From the NCBI GenBank assembly GCA_964649415.1, contig CAZYSK010000039.1, positions 1 through 50,937 of the forward strand: 50,937 bases of DNA. Reading direction: 5' to 3'. The translations under genes and the position numbers were made by a program. The notes beneath the pieces were generated by a model. The model saw only the letters and a program-made list of their open reading frames with translations. It did no database searches and had not been told where the DNA came from. Below, piece after piece: positions 32,533 to 40,779 of the stretch (position 1 is its first letter; each line of letters begins with the position of its first letter). Origin of the DNA: CAZYSK01 sp964649415 (lineage in GTDB: Bacteria > Chloroflexota > Anaerolineae > B4-G1).

Positions 32533-33221
32533 CCCTCATCACCCTCCGGCTCCACGGGAGGTTTTCCAAGGTCCTCAATGTGACGTCGCATGGCGTTCAT
32601 TGCCCTCTGGGGATCGCGTGTCTTCAGGGCATTCAGCAGTTCCTCGTGACGCGCGGCCAGGTGCTCCAGATCGAAGGTGGACATCTTTGCCGTGACGATG
32701 GTCCAATACCCAAACTGCAGCGTCTGCCACAGCTGATACAGCAAGCTGTTCCCGGCGACCTGCAAGATGGTCTCGTGGAAGTCGTTGTCCAACTCGGTCA
32801 TCCGGTCCAGGTCTTGCTTTCTCCCCGCGTCCACCATCTGGTCCAGAATGCGTTCTAACGTCTCCACGTCATCGTCGTTCAGACGGGTGGCCGCCAGGCG
32901 GGCGGACAGGGCCTCCAGGGCAGCGCGCACAGTGTAGACCTCCCAAAGCTCATCGGGGGTAAAGGATCGCACCGAGGTGCCCCGGTAGGGTTCGGACTCC
33001 AGGAACCCCATCCGGGCCAGGTCGCGTATCGCCTCACGCACCGGCGCTTGGCTGACCCCAAGTTGACGTGCCAGCGCGCTCTCAACGATGCGATCGCCGG
33101 GCTTGAACTCACCCCCCATAATCGCATCGATGATGAAGGCCTTGACCTGGTCGCTGAGCACGACACGTGTAAGGTGCGTTCCATTCTCCTCGGAATTCGG
33201 TCTCGTCTGCGCTATGCTCAT
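32529..33221 (-). CDS. GntR-family regulator with FCD domain
   Basis: 230 aa. The winged helix has LSDQVKAFIIDAIMGGEFKPG, LARQLGVSQAPVREAIRDLARMGFLES and YRGTSVRSF (short parts quoted). The FCD ligand domain (about 90-220) has LTELDNDFHETILQVAGN with metal-binding Asp/His candidates and a late HEELLNAL and RRHIEDL. FCD GntR proteins usually sense hydroxy or sugar acids and repress catabolic operons. It likely controls the downstream E2/E1/transketolase/GAPDH/PGK/LarA genes and possibly the genes upstream. Confidence 0.92.
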   Translation of the reverse strand: MSIAQTRPNSEENGTHLTRVVLSDQVKAFIIDAIMGGEFKPGDRIVESALARQLGVSQAPVREAIRDLARMGFLESEPYRGTSVRSFTPDELWEVYTVRAALEALSARLAATRLNDDDVETLERILDQMVDAGRKQDLDRMTELDNDFHETILQVAGNSLLYQLWQTLQFGYWTIVTAKMSTFDLEHLAARHEELLNALKTRDPQRAMNAMRRHIEDLGKPPVEPEGDEG

Positions 33222-33284
33222 TCTCTCCCTTTCCGCTCTTCACACATCAGTCCATATCAAACTGGTATCCGCACGCCCCGCCCC

Positions 33285-33361
33285 GGGACCGCTCGGATTG
33301 GAATGATCCGCAGCATCCTTGCTAGCTCATTTGGGACCGCGAGCATCCTTGCTCGCTCATT
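33285..33361. repeat. Repeat cluster: CGGATTG palindrome and GGGACCGC(GAGCATCC) hairpin
   Basis: GGGACCGCT precedes CGGATTGGAATGATCCG (33294-33310) and GCAGCATCC. A second unit, GGGACCGCGAGCATCC, has the stem GCGAGCA/TGCTCGC (33339-33356). It fills much of the 230-bp spacer upstream of gntR. No clear GntR operator was recognised here. Confidence 0.75.
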
Positions 33362-33451
33362 CTGCGATTCTCACCACCGTCTCCGGACGCCCGGCGGACG
33401 CACGATCAGTGCCCGCTTCAGCAGGGAATCCCGCCCGCCGCCCGGCACGGG

Positions 33452-34333
33452 TCACATCAGCTTCTCAACCTCGTCCAGCACGATCTGGGGATTCTTGGCT
33501 CGTATCATGTAGTAGGAACGCTCGGCAAAGCGATGGCAGAAGTCGGCGCGCTTGCTGCGCAACACGTCGGAGTCAATGATGGGCATCGCCAGGCCGGGTG
33601 CCAACAGTTGATTGAGTCCGAAGTAGTTCATCACCGAATGATAGGTCTGGTATTCCCGCTCAAAGCGGATCATCTCCACCACCTTGGTGTCGAAATGGCC
33701 GTCAATAGCGGGTAGGATGACCAGATCCACGTTGCTATCCTCATCGAAAGGGACGAACTCCGGCGTCTTGTCAAAGAACTTGGCGACACCCTCGTCCTGA
33801 TTGGGCAGATCAGCCCGTTCTGTGCCCTTGGCACGTTTGCGGAGGAAGACAGTCTTGGAGCCCATCACGGCCCACCCGCGCTCGTCGGTGACCGTCGTCT
33901 CGGTAGATATGAGCAACCCGCCCCGGCGGCACCCTTCTATCTGCGACATGGTCTTGCCATGGTTCGATTCCCCGCCCAGGAACATGATCGTGAGATCACG
34001 ATAGCGAACAGCAGAGGCGTGGAACGGATGCAGACCCACCGCTTCCATCCGCAGGGCGAGCATGGAGACGACGATCTTCTGAAGCTCACCCTGAAACCAC
34101 TCGCCGTCGAGGATCAGCGTGTCGTCCTCGTAGCGGATAGCCTTGCGTTCGGCTTCCTGATACCACACCACGTCAGGGATGTTTCGCGAGACTTCCGGCT
34201 CGATCCGCACGCTCGCCAGGCGGTAGTCCAGGAAAGTCATATCCTCAAGCACATGCGCTAGCGACTGTGAGCCATGGACGTCAACGCGCAAGCGAGCCGC
34301 GCCACTCGACATTTCTTCGGAAAGCTGCAACAT
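33452..34333 (-). CDS. HPr kinase-like P-loop ATPase of unknown role
   Basis: 293 aa from MLQLSEEMSSG, with GGAGT upstream; the longer frame is not supported. FHASAVRYRDLTIMFLG leads into a P-loop-like GGESNHGKTMS (about 120-130), the arrangement of HprK-type and related PqqD-linked kinases. The loop GGESNHGKT is unusual in lacking the second Gly of G-x-GKS/T. No HPr, EI or PTS gene is near. The remainder (ETTVTDERGWAVMGSKTVFLR) resembles HprK-like strands. It starts 10 bp after the PEP-synthase ATP-grasp gene, so a regulatory or phosphoryl-transfer role with that protein is plausible but unproven. Confidence 0.65.
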   Translation of the reverse strand: MLQLSEEMSSGAARLRVDVHGSQSLAHVLEDMTFLDYRLASVRIEPEVSRNIPDVVWYQEAERKAIRYEDDTLILDGEWFQGELQKIVVSMLALRMEAVGLHPFHASAVRYRDLTIMFLGGESNHGKTMSQIEGCRRGGLLISTETTVTDERGWAVMGSKTVFLRKRAKGTERADLPNQDEGVAKFFDKTPEFVPFDEDSNVDLVILPAIDGHFDTKVVEMIRFEREYQTYHSVMNYFGLNQLLAPGLAMPIIDSDVLRSKRADFCHRFAERSYYMIRAKNPQIVLDEVEKLM

Positions 34334-34343
34334 ACTCCACTCC

Positions 34344-35336
34344 TTACAAGCAAGTGATGGGGCGGCTCTGAAGCAGGTAGACACGTCCGCCCTCAATGCC
34401 CCACTCGATGTCCTGGGGACAGCCGAAGTGTTCCTCAATCCTATTGCCTAGGTCAACCAGCTCCCGCAGCTCGGCATCTGTGAGGACGCGAGCCGACACC
34501 CTGTCCGGTGGCACCTCTGACTTCATCACCCCGTGACCGTCGCCCCCGCGAGTATACATGAGGGGCTTCCTGGGCACAAACGCGTGGAGGACCTCGTATG
34601 TCTCACGGTCCAACTTGTAGTGATCGGGCGTCAAGGCACCCGAGACGACACCCTCGCCCAGACCCCACACCGCCTCGATCACCATGTTGAAGCGATTGCG
34701 CGTGACCGGATCCACGGTGAATATCACACCGGATTTCTCCGCGTCGACCATCTGCTGCACGACCACGGCCATAGAGACCTGCGTGCCGTCGAACCCCCTC
34801 TGGTGGCGGTAGAATATCGCCTGGGACGTGTACAGAGAGGACCAGCATCGCAGCACCGCATCAAGCAGGTCGTCTGCGCCCGTGACGTTGAGAATCGTCT
34901 CCTGTTGGCCGGCAAAGCTGGCGCCTGCCAGATCCTCCGCAGTCGCGCTCGAACGCACGGCCACCCGGACGCCAGCCGGGCACCCTTCGTTCGCGGATGT
35001 CGCCCTGTCCGCTCCCATTGCCCCATATCGGTGCAGGATCGCGGCGCACAGGTCACCATTAAGAGGAATGTCGGCAAACAGGGCGCGGATCTCCCGCTCG
35101 GCTTTCTTTAAGCCTCGGGCGCTGGTGTAGTCCAGTTCCGCCAGCAGCGCATTGATGCGAGCGTCCAGGCCGCAGTCCTCCGCGACTTTCCGATAAGCCT
35201 GAGCACAGATGACGAAGCCTGGAGGGACGGGCAAGCCGGCCTGGACCATGTCCCCCAGGTTGGCCCCCTTGCCTCCGGCCGTCGGCACATCCTCGCGACA
35301 GATCTCGCCAAACAGCGTGCAAGCGTTTTCAGTCAT
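34344..35336 (-). CDS. Stand-alone PEP synthase/PPDK N-terminal (ATP-grasp) domain protein
   Basis: 330 aa from MTENACTLFGE (AGGGTG 9 nt upstream). EDVPTAGGKGANLGDM, VPPGFVICAQAYR, VRVAVRSSATAEDLAGASFAG, SGVIFTVDP and VWGLGEGVVSGALTPDHY are the nucleotide-binding domain of PEP synthase. It ends DIEWGIEGGRVYLLQSRPIT where that domain normally ends. The phosphohistidine and PEP/pyruvate barrel domains are absent. A separate phosphohistidine-domain protein lies at 43482-45194, so the two probably form one enzyme, as the beta and alpha subunits of phenylphosphate synthase do. The target of phosphorylation is unknown. Confidence 0.88.
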   Translation of the reverse strand: MTENACTLFGEICREDVPTAGGKGANLGDMVQAGLPVPPGFVICAQAYRKVAEDCGLDARINALLAELDYTSARGLKKAEREIRALFADIPLNGDLCAAILHRYGAMGADRATSANEGCPAGVRVAVRSSATAEDLAGASFAGQQETILNVTGADDLLDAVLRCWSSLYTSQAIFYRHQRGFDGTQVSMAVVVQQMVDAEKSGVIFTVDPVTRNRFNMVIEAVWGLGEGVVSGALTPDHYKLDRETYEVLHAFVPRKPLMYTRGGDGHGVMKSEVPPDRVSARVLTDAELRELVDLGNRIEEHFGCPQDIEWGIEGGRVYLLQSRPITCL

Positions 35337-35346
35337 GGAGTTCACC

Positions 35347-36132
35347 CTACTGTGTCGCGGTCACGCCGCCGTCGGCGAATATGATCTGCCCGGTGACAAA
35401 GTCGGAGGCAGGTGCCGCCAGGTAGATGGCCATCGCCGCCAGGTCGATCGGTTCGCAAATGCGCCCCAACGGGATCCGGTCAACCAGGGGATTGTAGAAA
35501 TCGGGATCCTCCAGGTATTGCTTGACCAGCTCGGTACGCGTGAACGTGGGCGCAATGCCGTTGACCGTGATGTCGTACTTGGCCCACTCGGTCGCCAGTT
35601 GCTTGACCATCAGGTTCATCCCGCCCTTGCTCGAACAGTACGAAATGTAGCCCCGCCGGATGCCGAGCATGCTGCGAACGGAGGTGATGTGGACGTGCTT
35701 CCCACCCCCGCGAGGAATCTGTACCCGGGCCACTGCCTGAGAGAGAAAGAACGCGGCCTTCAGGTTGAGGTCAACGACGCGGTCCCAATCTGCCTCGGCA
35801 TACTCCTCGGCCGGCGCCTCCTTGTGCGTGCCGACGCAATTGATCAGCACATCAATAGCACCGAAGCGATCGGCAACGTCAGGCACAAACTGACGCACGC
35901 GCTCGATGTCACGTATGTCCAGCTCGGCCCCCCAGGCACGTGCGCCCGCGGATTCGATCTCATCTGCCAGCGCCTCGCACTTGGCCCCGGTGCGCCCACA
36001 GACCACCACCGTTGCGCCGAAGGCGGCCAGACCCTCGCAGATGGCACTGCCGATTCCCCCTGCGCCACCAGCTACCATGGCAACCTTTCCATCCAAGCTG
36101 TACAGATTCCGATAGTCCTCGAACGATGTCAT
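35347..36132 (-). CDS. SDR-family NAD(P)-dependent oxidoreductase
   Basis: 261 aa. Cofactor motif AGGAGGIGSAI (in place of TGxxxGIG), DVLINCVGTH (NNAG position reads NCVG), catalytic ITSVRS and YCSSKGG (Tyr-x3-Lys), ending GQIIFADGGVTATQ. A classical SDR of the 3-oxoacyl/gluconate 5-dehydrogenase type. Its ATG overlaps the UPF0261 stop (ATGA) and its stop lies 10 bp before the ATP-grasp gene, so all three are one operon. The substrate is unknown; a hydroxy/keto acid or sugar acid is typical. Confidence 0.92.
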   Translation of the reverse strand: MTSFEDYRNLYSLDGKVAMVAGGAGGIGSAICEGLAAFGATVVVCGRTGAKCEALADEIESAGARAWGAELDIRDIERVRQFVPDVADRFGAIDVLINCVGTHKEAPAEEYAEADWDRVVDLNLKAAFFLSQAVARVQIPRGGGKHVHITSVRSMLGIRRGYISYCSSKGGMNLMVKQLATEWAKYDITVNGIAPTFTRTELVKQYLEDPDFYNPLVDRIPLGRICEPIDLAAMAIYLAAPASDFVTGQIIFADGGVTATQ

Positions 36133-37352
36133 TTCGCCTCCTCCAGCATCTCCTTCATCAAACGGACGGCCGTTTCCCCGACCTCTGGATCGTTTAGGTG
36201 CGTGTCTAGTTCAACCACTTCCACGCGAGCAGGGACATGTGCCCGGAAGGTCTCAATGAACGCCCGGTCTGCGGCCGGATCATGCAATGGCTGCCCCTTC
36301 ATGGCAAACCAACCAAATGCATGCAGCGGCAATATGGCAGCGGATGGCCCCTGGGACTCGGCCAGGCACTCTGCAATCAATCGCGCTACCGCAGCCATCT
36401 CGTCCGGTGACGTGCGTACCAGCGTGATCGTCGGCGTGTGGACCATGGTCGCGCGCCCCTGGTATTTGTCCGGCACTTGTTCCAGAGATCCCTCGATGAT
36501 GAAGTCTAACCCACCAGGCGCGACGACCTGGGGAATGCCGCGACGTCCAGCCGCTTTCATCCGATCCGGACCGGCCGAAAACGGGCCATCGGCCAGGAAC
36601 TGCATCATCTCGCCCGGCGTTATGTCAAACACGCCCTCGATCAGGCCATCCTCAACCAACTCCTCCATTGAGCGTCCACCGGTGCCGACGGAATGAAACG
36701 CGATCACCTCATTCAGGTCTGGATCCATCAGCGCCTGAATCTGCCCGACCAACACGGTGGACACGCCCAGCATGGAGGCAGCCAACACCCGCTTCCCCCC
36801 GCGCCGCACCGGCCCACCGACCCGGCTCATGGCGACGATGGCGGCCGCTGCATTGGTGAAGATTGGGCGGGTCACGGCATTGATCCCCAGTATGTCGGCC
36901 ACCGAGTGCATGAGCGTCACGTCCTTCGTATCCACGTAGGGGCCGAACGGGTTGTGGCCACTGGCCATGGTGGAGACCATCAACTTAGGCACTCCCACGG
37001 GCAGGGACTGCATCACACGCGTGCTGAGCGCGGTGCCACGCGAGCCCCCCACAGAAAGCACCCCGCCCAACTGCCCGTCGCGGAACAACTGCCCCACGAT
37101 GCGACTGGCACCTTCGGCCATGACGACCAGGGCACGAGACTTGTCCCCTCCCTGAATCAGCTCCTCTATGCTGCTATCCGCTGCCTCGGCCACCTGGTGC
37201 CGGGTGACGTCCGTCTCGACCGTTGCTTCTCCCAGCACACCTGTGTCGACGACGAGCGGTTCACCGCCCTCCGCGCGAACCGTCCGGCGCAGGAATGCTA
37301 TCTCTGCGCCCTTCGTATCCAGCGTCCCAAGAATGGCTACGTATCTGGGCAT
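36129..37352 (-). CDS. UPF0261/Tm-1-like protein
   Basis: 407 aa. YVAILGTLDTKGAEIAFLR is the family signature opening, followed by VLSVGGSRGTALSTRVMQ, VSTMASGHNPFGPYVDTKDV and the C-terminal VAPGGLDFI and VPARVEVVELDTHLNDPE. Members share the fold of the N-terminal ATP-binding domain of plant Tm-1. In bacteria they are neighbours of sugar or aromatic catabolic genes, with no settled reaction. Here it leads the UPF0261-SDR-ATP-grasp-HprK-like group, whose promoter would have to lie in the repeat-rich spacer upstream. Confidence 0.88.
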   Translation of the reverse strand: MPRYVAILGTLDTKGAEIAFLRRTVRAEGGEPLVVDTGVLGEATVETDVTRHQVAEAADSSIEELIQGGDKSRALVVMAEGASRIVGQLFRDGQLGGVLSVGGSRGTALSTRVMQSLPVGVPKLMVSTMASGHNPFGPYVDTKDVTLMHSVADILGINAVTRPIFTNAAAAIVAMSRVGGPVRRGGKRVLAASMLGVSTVLVGQIQALMDPDLNEVIAFHSVGTGGRSMEELVEDGLIEGVFDITPGEMMQFLADGPFSAGPDRMKAAGRRGIPQVVAPGGLDFIIEGSLEQVPDKYQGRATMVHTPTITLVRTSPDEMAAVARLIAECLAESQGPSAAILPLHAFGWFAMKGQPLHDPAADRAFIETFRAHVPARVEVVELDTHLNDPEVGETAVRLMKEMLEEAK

Positions 37353-37368
37353 ACCCTACCTACCCTCG

Positions 37369-37690
37369 CGGATTGCTCCAATCCAACTGATTTTCCAAGG
37401 CGGACGCCCGCGTCCGTGGACGCCCCCCCCGTTCGTAGTACGACAATGTCACATTAGACTTCCGAGGTCTCCAGGAGTTCATTCAATCCGCCTAACACCC
37501 TGCGGAAGCCACGATTTCTGCTACTCGGAGCTATGTCCTAGACCTCGGAAGTCTGAGGCCAGCTAATGTGACATTGTCAAGGTAGCAAGGCACAAAGGTC
37601 TGCCGGAGTGCCGTCCCTTCGTCCCCCGGACGCCCGACCAATCTACCAACTTACCAGTCTACCAATCTACCAGCCCACCAACCCACCAAC
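37369..37690. repeat. Nest of dispersed repeats in the cyclase-UPF0261 spacer
   Basis: In order: CGGATTGCTCCAATCCA (37369); GGCGGACGCCCGCGTCC (about 37401); GTTCGTAGTA; a complete MITE-like element (37442-37578); GGCACAAAGGTCTGCCGGAG (from 37590), matching the repeat at 19057-19092; and CCAATCTACCAACTTACC-type iterations (37640-37690). The 411-bp spacer has no gene. The fragments on either side of the MITE look like one TTCGTAGTGAGGCAC-type repeat split by it. Confidence 0.8.
37442..37578. mobile_element. Palindromic MITE-like element, copy 2 (complete)
   Basis: Outer arms GACAATGTCACATTAG (37442-37457) and CTAATGTGACATTGTC (37563-37578) are exact reverse complements over 16 bp. Inner arms AGACTTCCGAGGTCT (37456-37470) and AGACCTCGGAAGTCT (37540-37554) are exact over 15 bp with a 69-nt centre. 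GTAG occurs just outside both ends (37435-37438 and 37582-37585), a possible target duplication. No coding capacity. Copy 1 is at 1607-1719. Confidence 0.75.
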
Positions 37691-37763
37691 GTCCGCTCCA
37701 CCGCCGACCGCAGACGGTCGGGGGGGGGGAGACCGTCCGCGATCGACCCCGGTACAGACGCGC

Positions 37764-38483
37764 CTAGTCCTCGACGATGGCCACAGCGCGGACCGGTGCA
37801 GCCGTGGTGCCCTTCCACTTGATGGGCAAGACCGAAACGGTGAAACCGTACGGCTGGGGAATGGCATCCAGATTGGTCATGTTCTCCAGGTGATAGTACT
37901 CCCGCTCGCGCATCACCAGGTGGGCCGGCCAGAACTCTTTGGTCTCGAACATGGACTTTACAGGACGGTCCCACGTCGGGGCATCAATACCCACCATCTT
38001 GATGCCCTGATCCAGCAGCCAATGAGTTGACTCCCCCGTCATACCACAGTGCTCGGTCAGGTAGCGCAGCTCGGTGTTGTAGCGCGATGCGCCGGTCTTG
38101 ACCAGCACGATGTCCAGCGGCTTCAGCGTGTAGCCGATCTTCTCCAGCGCCTCTTGGCAGTCCTCCGCCGTGATTCCGTACCCGACCGGCTTATCACTGA
38201 AGTCGAGGACCACGCCGTCGCCGTAGCAATACTCCAGCGGAATGCCATCAGGGCCGGGCGCATCGTCGCGCAGATGCCTCAGCGAGTCCACGTGAGTGCC
38301 CACGTGGTCCCCGAGTACAACCACGTAGTGGGCCGTCAGCCAGGTCGCCCCATATTCGGCGGCGCCGATGTTGGTGGCAAACTCCTCCCAGCTTTCCAGC
38401 ATCGCCATGATCGGGCGTGCCACACGCGGGAAGACAACCATGTCCCCGCTTACTTCCATACTCAGATCGATTAGTTGGGTCAT
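37764..38483 (-). CDS. Cyclase-family (kynurenine formamidase-like) metal-dependent hydrolase
   Basis: 239 aa, with GGAGGT before the ATG. GDHVGTHVDSLRH is the family metal motif HxGTHxDxxxH. Other family features are LIDLSMEVSGDM at the start and MVGIDAPTWDRPV (Gly-Ile-Asp-x-P). Family members hydrolyse amides such as N-formylkynurenine or cyclic compounds, using Zn or Mn. It follows the AOR/MoaD-like genes in the same direction and may open a ring or amide in the cluster's substrate. Kynurenine itself is not implied, since no other tryptophan genes are here. Confidence 0.88.
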   Translation of the reverse strand: MTQLIDLSMEVSGDMVVFPRVARPIMAMLESWEEFATNIGAAEYGATWLTAHYVVVLGDHVGTHVDSLRHLRDDAPGPDGIPLEYCYGDGVVLDFSDKPVGYGITAEDCQEALEKIGYTLKPLDIVLVKTGASRYNTELRYLTEHCGMTGESTHWLLDQGIKMVGIDAPTWDRPVKSMFETKEFWPAHLVMREREYYHLENMTNLDAIPQPYGFTVSVLPIKWKGTTAAPVRAVAIVED

Positions 38484-38512
38484 TGTAACCTCCCTATGAT
38501 AATATGTTAGAG

Positions 38513-38540
38513 TCGGACCGCCGGCATCCTGCCGGCATGC
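38513..38540. repeat. GGACCGCCGGCATCCTGCCGGC hairpin
   Basis: GCCGGCA/TGCCGGC stem (38520-38536) within AGTCGGACC...GCATGC. It is the same layout as the hairpin in the 89-bp array, with a compensating stem change (GCGGGCA to GCCGGCA), indicating that the stem is what is conserved. Confidence 0.75.
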
Positions 38541-38830
38541 TACCAGAACGTGACCGTCCCGCCATCGTTGATTGCATGATCCAGGTCGATGACTGAGACC
38601 GGAACCTCGCCCGCGTCACTGTAGTAGATCATCGCGTTCAGACTCATCTGCCCGGTCTGCGGGTTCACGAACAGCGCGCGGAACCCGCCATACTTGGCAT
38701 CCAACTCATCCAGCAACTCTCGGATGGTGGCCACACAAGTCTGATAGCTCTCTTCCAGGATGCCGGTGATCGTGGTGACGTGCGCAATGTATCGGAGATC
38801 GAGCTGCCGGGTGCTTTCCGTACGCTTCAT
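38540..38830 (-). CDS. MoaD/ThiS-like ubiquitin-fold protein lacking C-terminal diglycine
   Basis: 96 aa from ATG 38828-38830, sharing a base with the AOR stop (TGATG). TIRELLDELDAKYGGFRALFV and INDGGTVTFW follow the MoaD pattern (LL..L...YPG, then DGDEV.F). The protein ends at TFW, without the tail and terminal GG needed for thiocarboxylation by MoeB-type enzymes. MoaD-like proteins are regular neighbours of tungsten AORs. Without GG it may be a structural partner or a remnant. Coupling to AOR suggests a 1:1 role. Confidence 0.6.
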   Translation of the reverse strand: MKRTESTRQLDLRYIAHVTTITGILEESYQTCVATIRELLDELDAKYGGFRALFVNPQTGQMSLNAMIYYSDAGEVPVSVIDLDHAINDGGTVTFW

Positions 38831-40776
38831 CACTCCACCTCAACTCCCAGCGCGTCAAGTTCATCTGCGACATCGCCGAGTCCCAGTTCCTCAAGCCTCT
38901 GACGGGTCGGAACGGACGTGGCGACGCTCCAGCCGTTCGCCTCATAGTACTCGTCGAGCATGGGATCGAAGATCTCCGGATCCAACTTGCGATATCCGAA
39001 GTACGGCACATCCTCCGTCGCCATCCGAAGCGGCGGCTGGTCATCGACCCGACGATACCCCTCCCGCACGTTGAAGGCCCGATCCAGGTTCATCAACCGC
39101 TCACCGGCCATCACGAACTCCGGATAGTCCATCTCGACGCCCGTCGCTGCCTCGAACAGGTGCCACCAGGGCCGCATGTCCAGCCCCAGTGTATCCCGCA
39201 CCAGGAACACACAGCTAGGGAGGCTCTCGATGATCGCCCGGCTGATACTGAACCAACGCAGAAGCTTCCCTTTCTGTTCCGGATTGCGCCCCTGGAACGC
39301 CAGCCTCAGGTCCAGGTCAATGCCCAGTTCGGCCAGCTCGTCTTTCGATATGAGACTCGGGTTGCACGGATAAGGTGGGTACCAACGCGTGTGATCAGGG
39401 CCGACCTCGCTCACTGCAACGCCCAGGGCGACCATGTACAGATTTCGCTCGGCGATTCCCTCTAGCTCCTGGCCCTTCACGCACAGGCAGAAACGCTCCG
39501 AACCCTGGCCCACGATCTTGGCGGCCTCGGCGCATCCTCTGGCCAGCAGGTCGCCAAAGCCCTCACGCATGGCGATCTTGCGGATCAGGTCAACCAGGCC
39601 GTCCGGGTCAGGCACACCGAAGCGGAGCTCCAGCCCATCGGTGTCCGCCCTGGTCAGCAGGCCGTTCTCATAGCACTCCATCGCCCAGGACAGCGTGTAG
39701 CCCACGTGGAAGATGTCCAGCCCGTACTCGTTGCACAGCCCCGAGAGCACCAGGATCAGATCCAGATCGTCGTTGTCGATCAGCGAGCCAAACGTGACCG
39801 GTTGACCCGCCCAGTAGCTGCCGCCCTTGAAGCCCTGATACTTGCCCGACTTGATCTCGTGCAGTTTGTAGCAGGCGGTCCACGGACAGCACCAGCATGC
39901 CTTCGCCTTGGTCACGTAGTTGTCCAGGTAATTCTCACACGAGATGCGTGTGGCCTTGTCGAAGTCCCAGCGCATCTCGCGCGCGTTCCGCGTCATCAGG
40001 TTCCCGATGTCGGTGAACAGCCGGGAGAGCACCGGCGCACCGTAGGTCGACCATACAGGTGTCCACATGTCCCGCGATGTCGCCAGGTCCAGCCGTGAGC
40101 GCAGCACTTTGTAGGCATCCAGGAAGGCATCGTAGTCGGCCACTCGGATTCCCTGGGATCCACGCACGGCGATCGCCTTCAAACCCTTGCTGGCCATCAC
40201 CTCGCCACAACCCGCGCGCCCCCCGCTGTTGTTGAGGTTCCCGAAGATAGGGCTCGCGTGCACCAGGTTCTCGGCCGCAGGCCCGATGTAGCGAAGCTGC
40301 ACGTCTGGATCAGACAACTCTCGCCGCAGCGCCGCGTCCGTCTCGTTCGTCTTGAGCCCCCACAGGTGGGCAGCGTCACGGACCTCGGCCGTCCCGTCGG
40401 AGATATAGAGATAGACCGGACGGTCCGACTGCCCCCGAATCGCCAGGTAGTCGACGCCAGCTCTTCGCATCTCTGGGCCGAAAAACCCGCCGAAACTCCC
40501 CTCAGCCACGGTACCACGCGGTGACTTGCAGGCCACCGACATGCGCCCCATCCCCACCGGCAGCCCGTCCATCGGACCGGTGCCGAAGAACAACACGTTG
40601 TCGGGTCCCAGCGCATCGGTGCCGACCTTCACCTCATCAAAGAGCAGCCGTGCATTGACGCCCCGGCACCCCAGATACTTCCTCGTCCACGCCTCTGGAA
40701 GGGTCTCCAGCCGGGTGCTGCCATCGGCCAGATTCACCCACAAGATCGTCTGCACACTGTTGTCTCGCGCTGCCAT
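38830..40776 (-). CDS. Tungsten-type aldehyde:ferredoxin oxidoreductase family (AOR 1)
   Basis: 648 aa. AOR N-domain features: KYLGCRGVNARLLFDEV, FGTGPMDGLPVGMGRMSV and AEGSFGGFFGPEMRRAGVD (pterin region). NNSGGRAGCGEVMASKGLKAI (in parts) and DTDGLELRFG follow. The cluster region reads CWCCPWTAC, a C-x2-C-x4-C spacing instead of the usual C-x2-C-x3-C. Family enzymes hold a tungstopterin and one 4Fe-4S cluster and oxidise aldehydes (or reduce acids) with ferredoxin; some relatives act on aromatic acids. It follows a ferredoxin gene by 3 bp. A second, distinct AOR lies upstream. Confidence 0.9.
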   Translation of the reverse strand: MAARDNSVQTILWVNLADGSTRLETLPEAWTRKYLGCRGVNARLLFDEVKVGTDALGPDNVLFFGTGPMDGLPVGMGRMSVACKSPRGTVAEGSFGGFFGPEMRRAGVDYLAIRGQSDRPVYLYISDGTAEVRDAAHLWGLKTNETDAALRRELSDPDVQLRYIGPAAENLVHASPIFGNLNNSGGRAGCGEVMASKGLKAIAVRGSQGIRVADYDAFLDAYKVLRSRLDLATSRDMWTPVWSTYGAPVLSRLFTDIGNLMTRNAREMRWDFDKATRISCENYLDNYVTKAKACWCCPWTACYKLHEIKSGKYQGFKGGSYWAGQPVTFGSLIDNDDLDLILVLSGLCNEYGLDIFHVGYTLSWAMECYENGLLTRADTDGLELRFGVPDPDGLVDLIRKIAMREGFGDLLARGCAEAAKIVGQGSERFCLCVKGQELEGIAERNLYMVALGVAVSEVGPDHTRWYPPYPCNPSLISKDELAELGIDLDLRLAFQGRNPEQKGKLLRWFSISRAIIESLPSCVFLVRDTLGLDMRPWWHLFEAATGVEMDYPEFVMAGERLMNLDRAFNVREGYRRVDDQPPLRMATEDVPYFGYRKLDPEIFDPMLDEYYEANGWSVATSVPTRQRLEELGLGDVADELDALGVEVE

Positions 40777-40779
40777 GTG

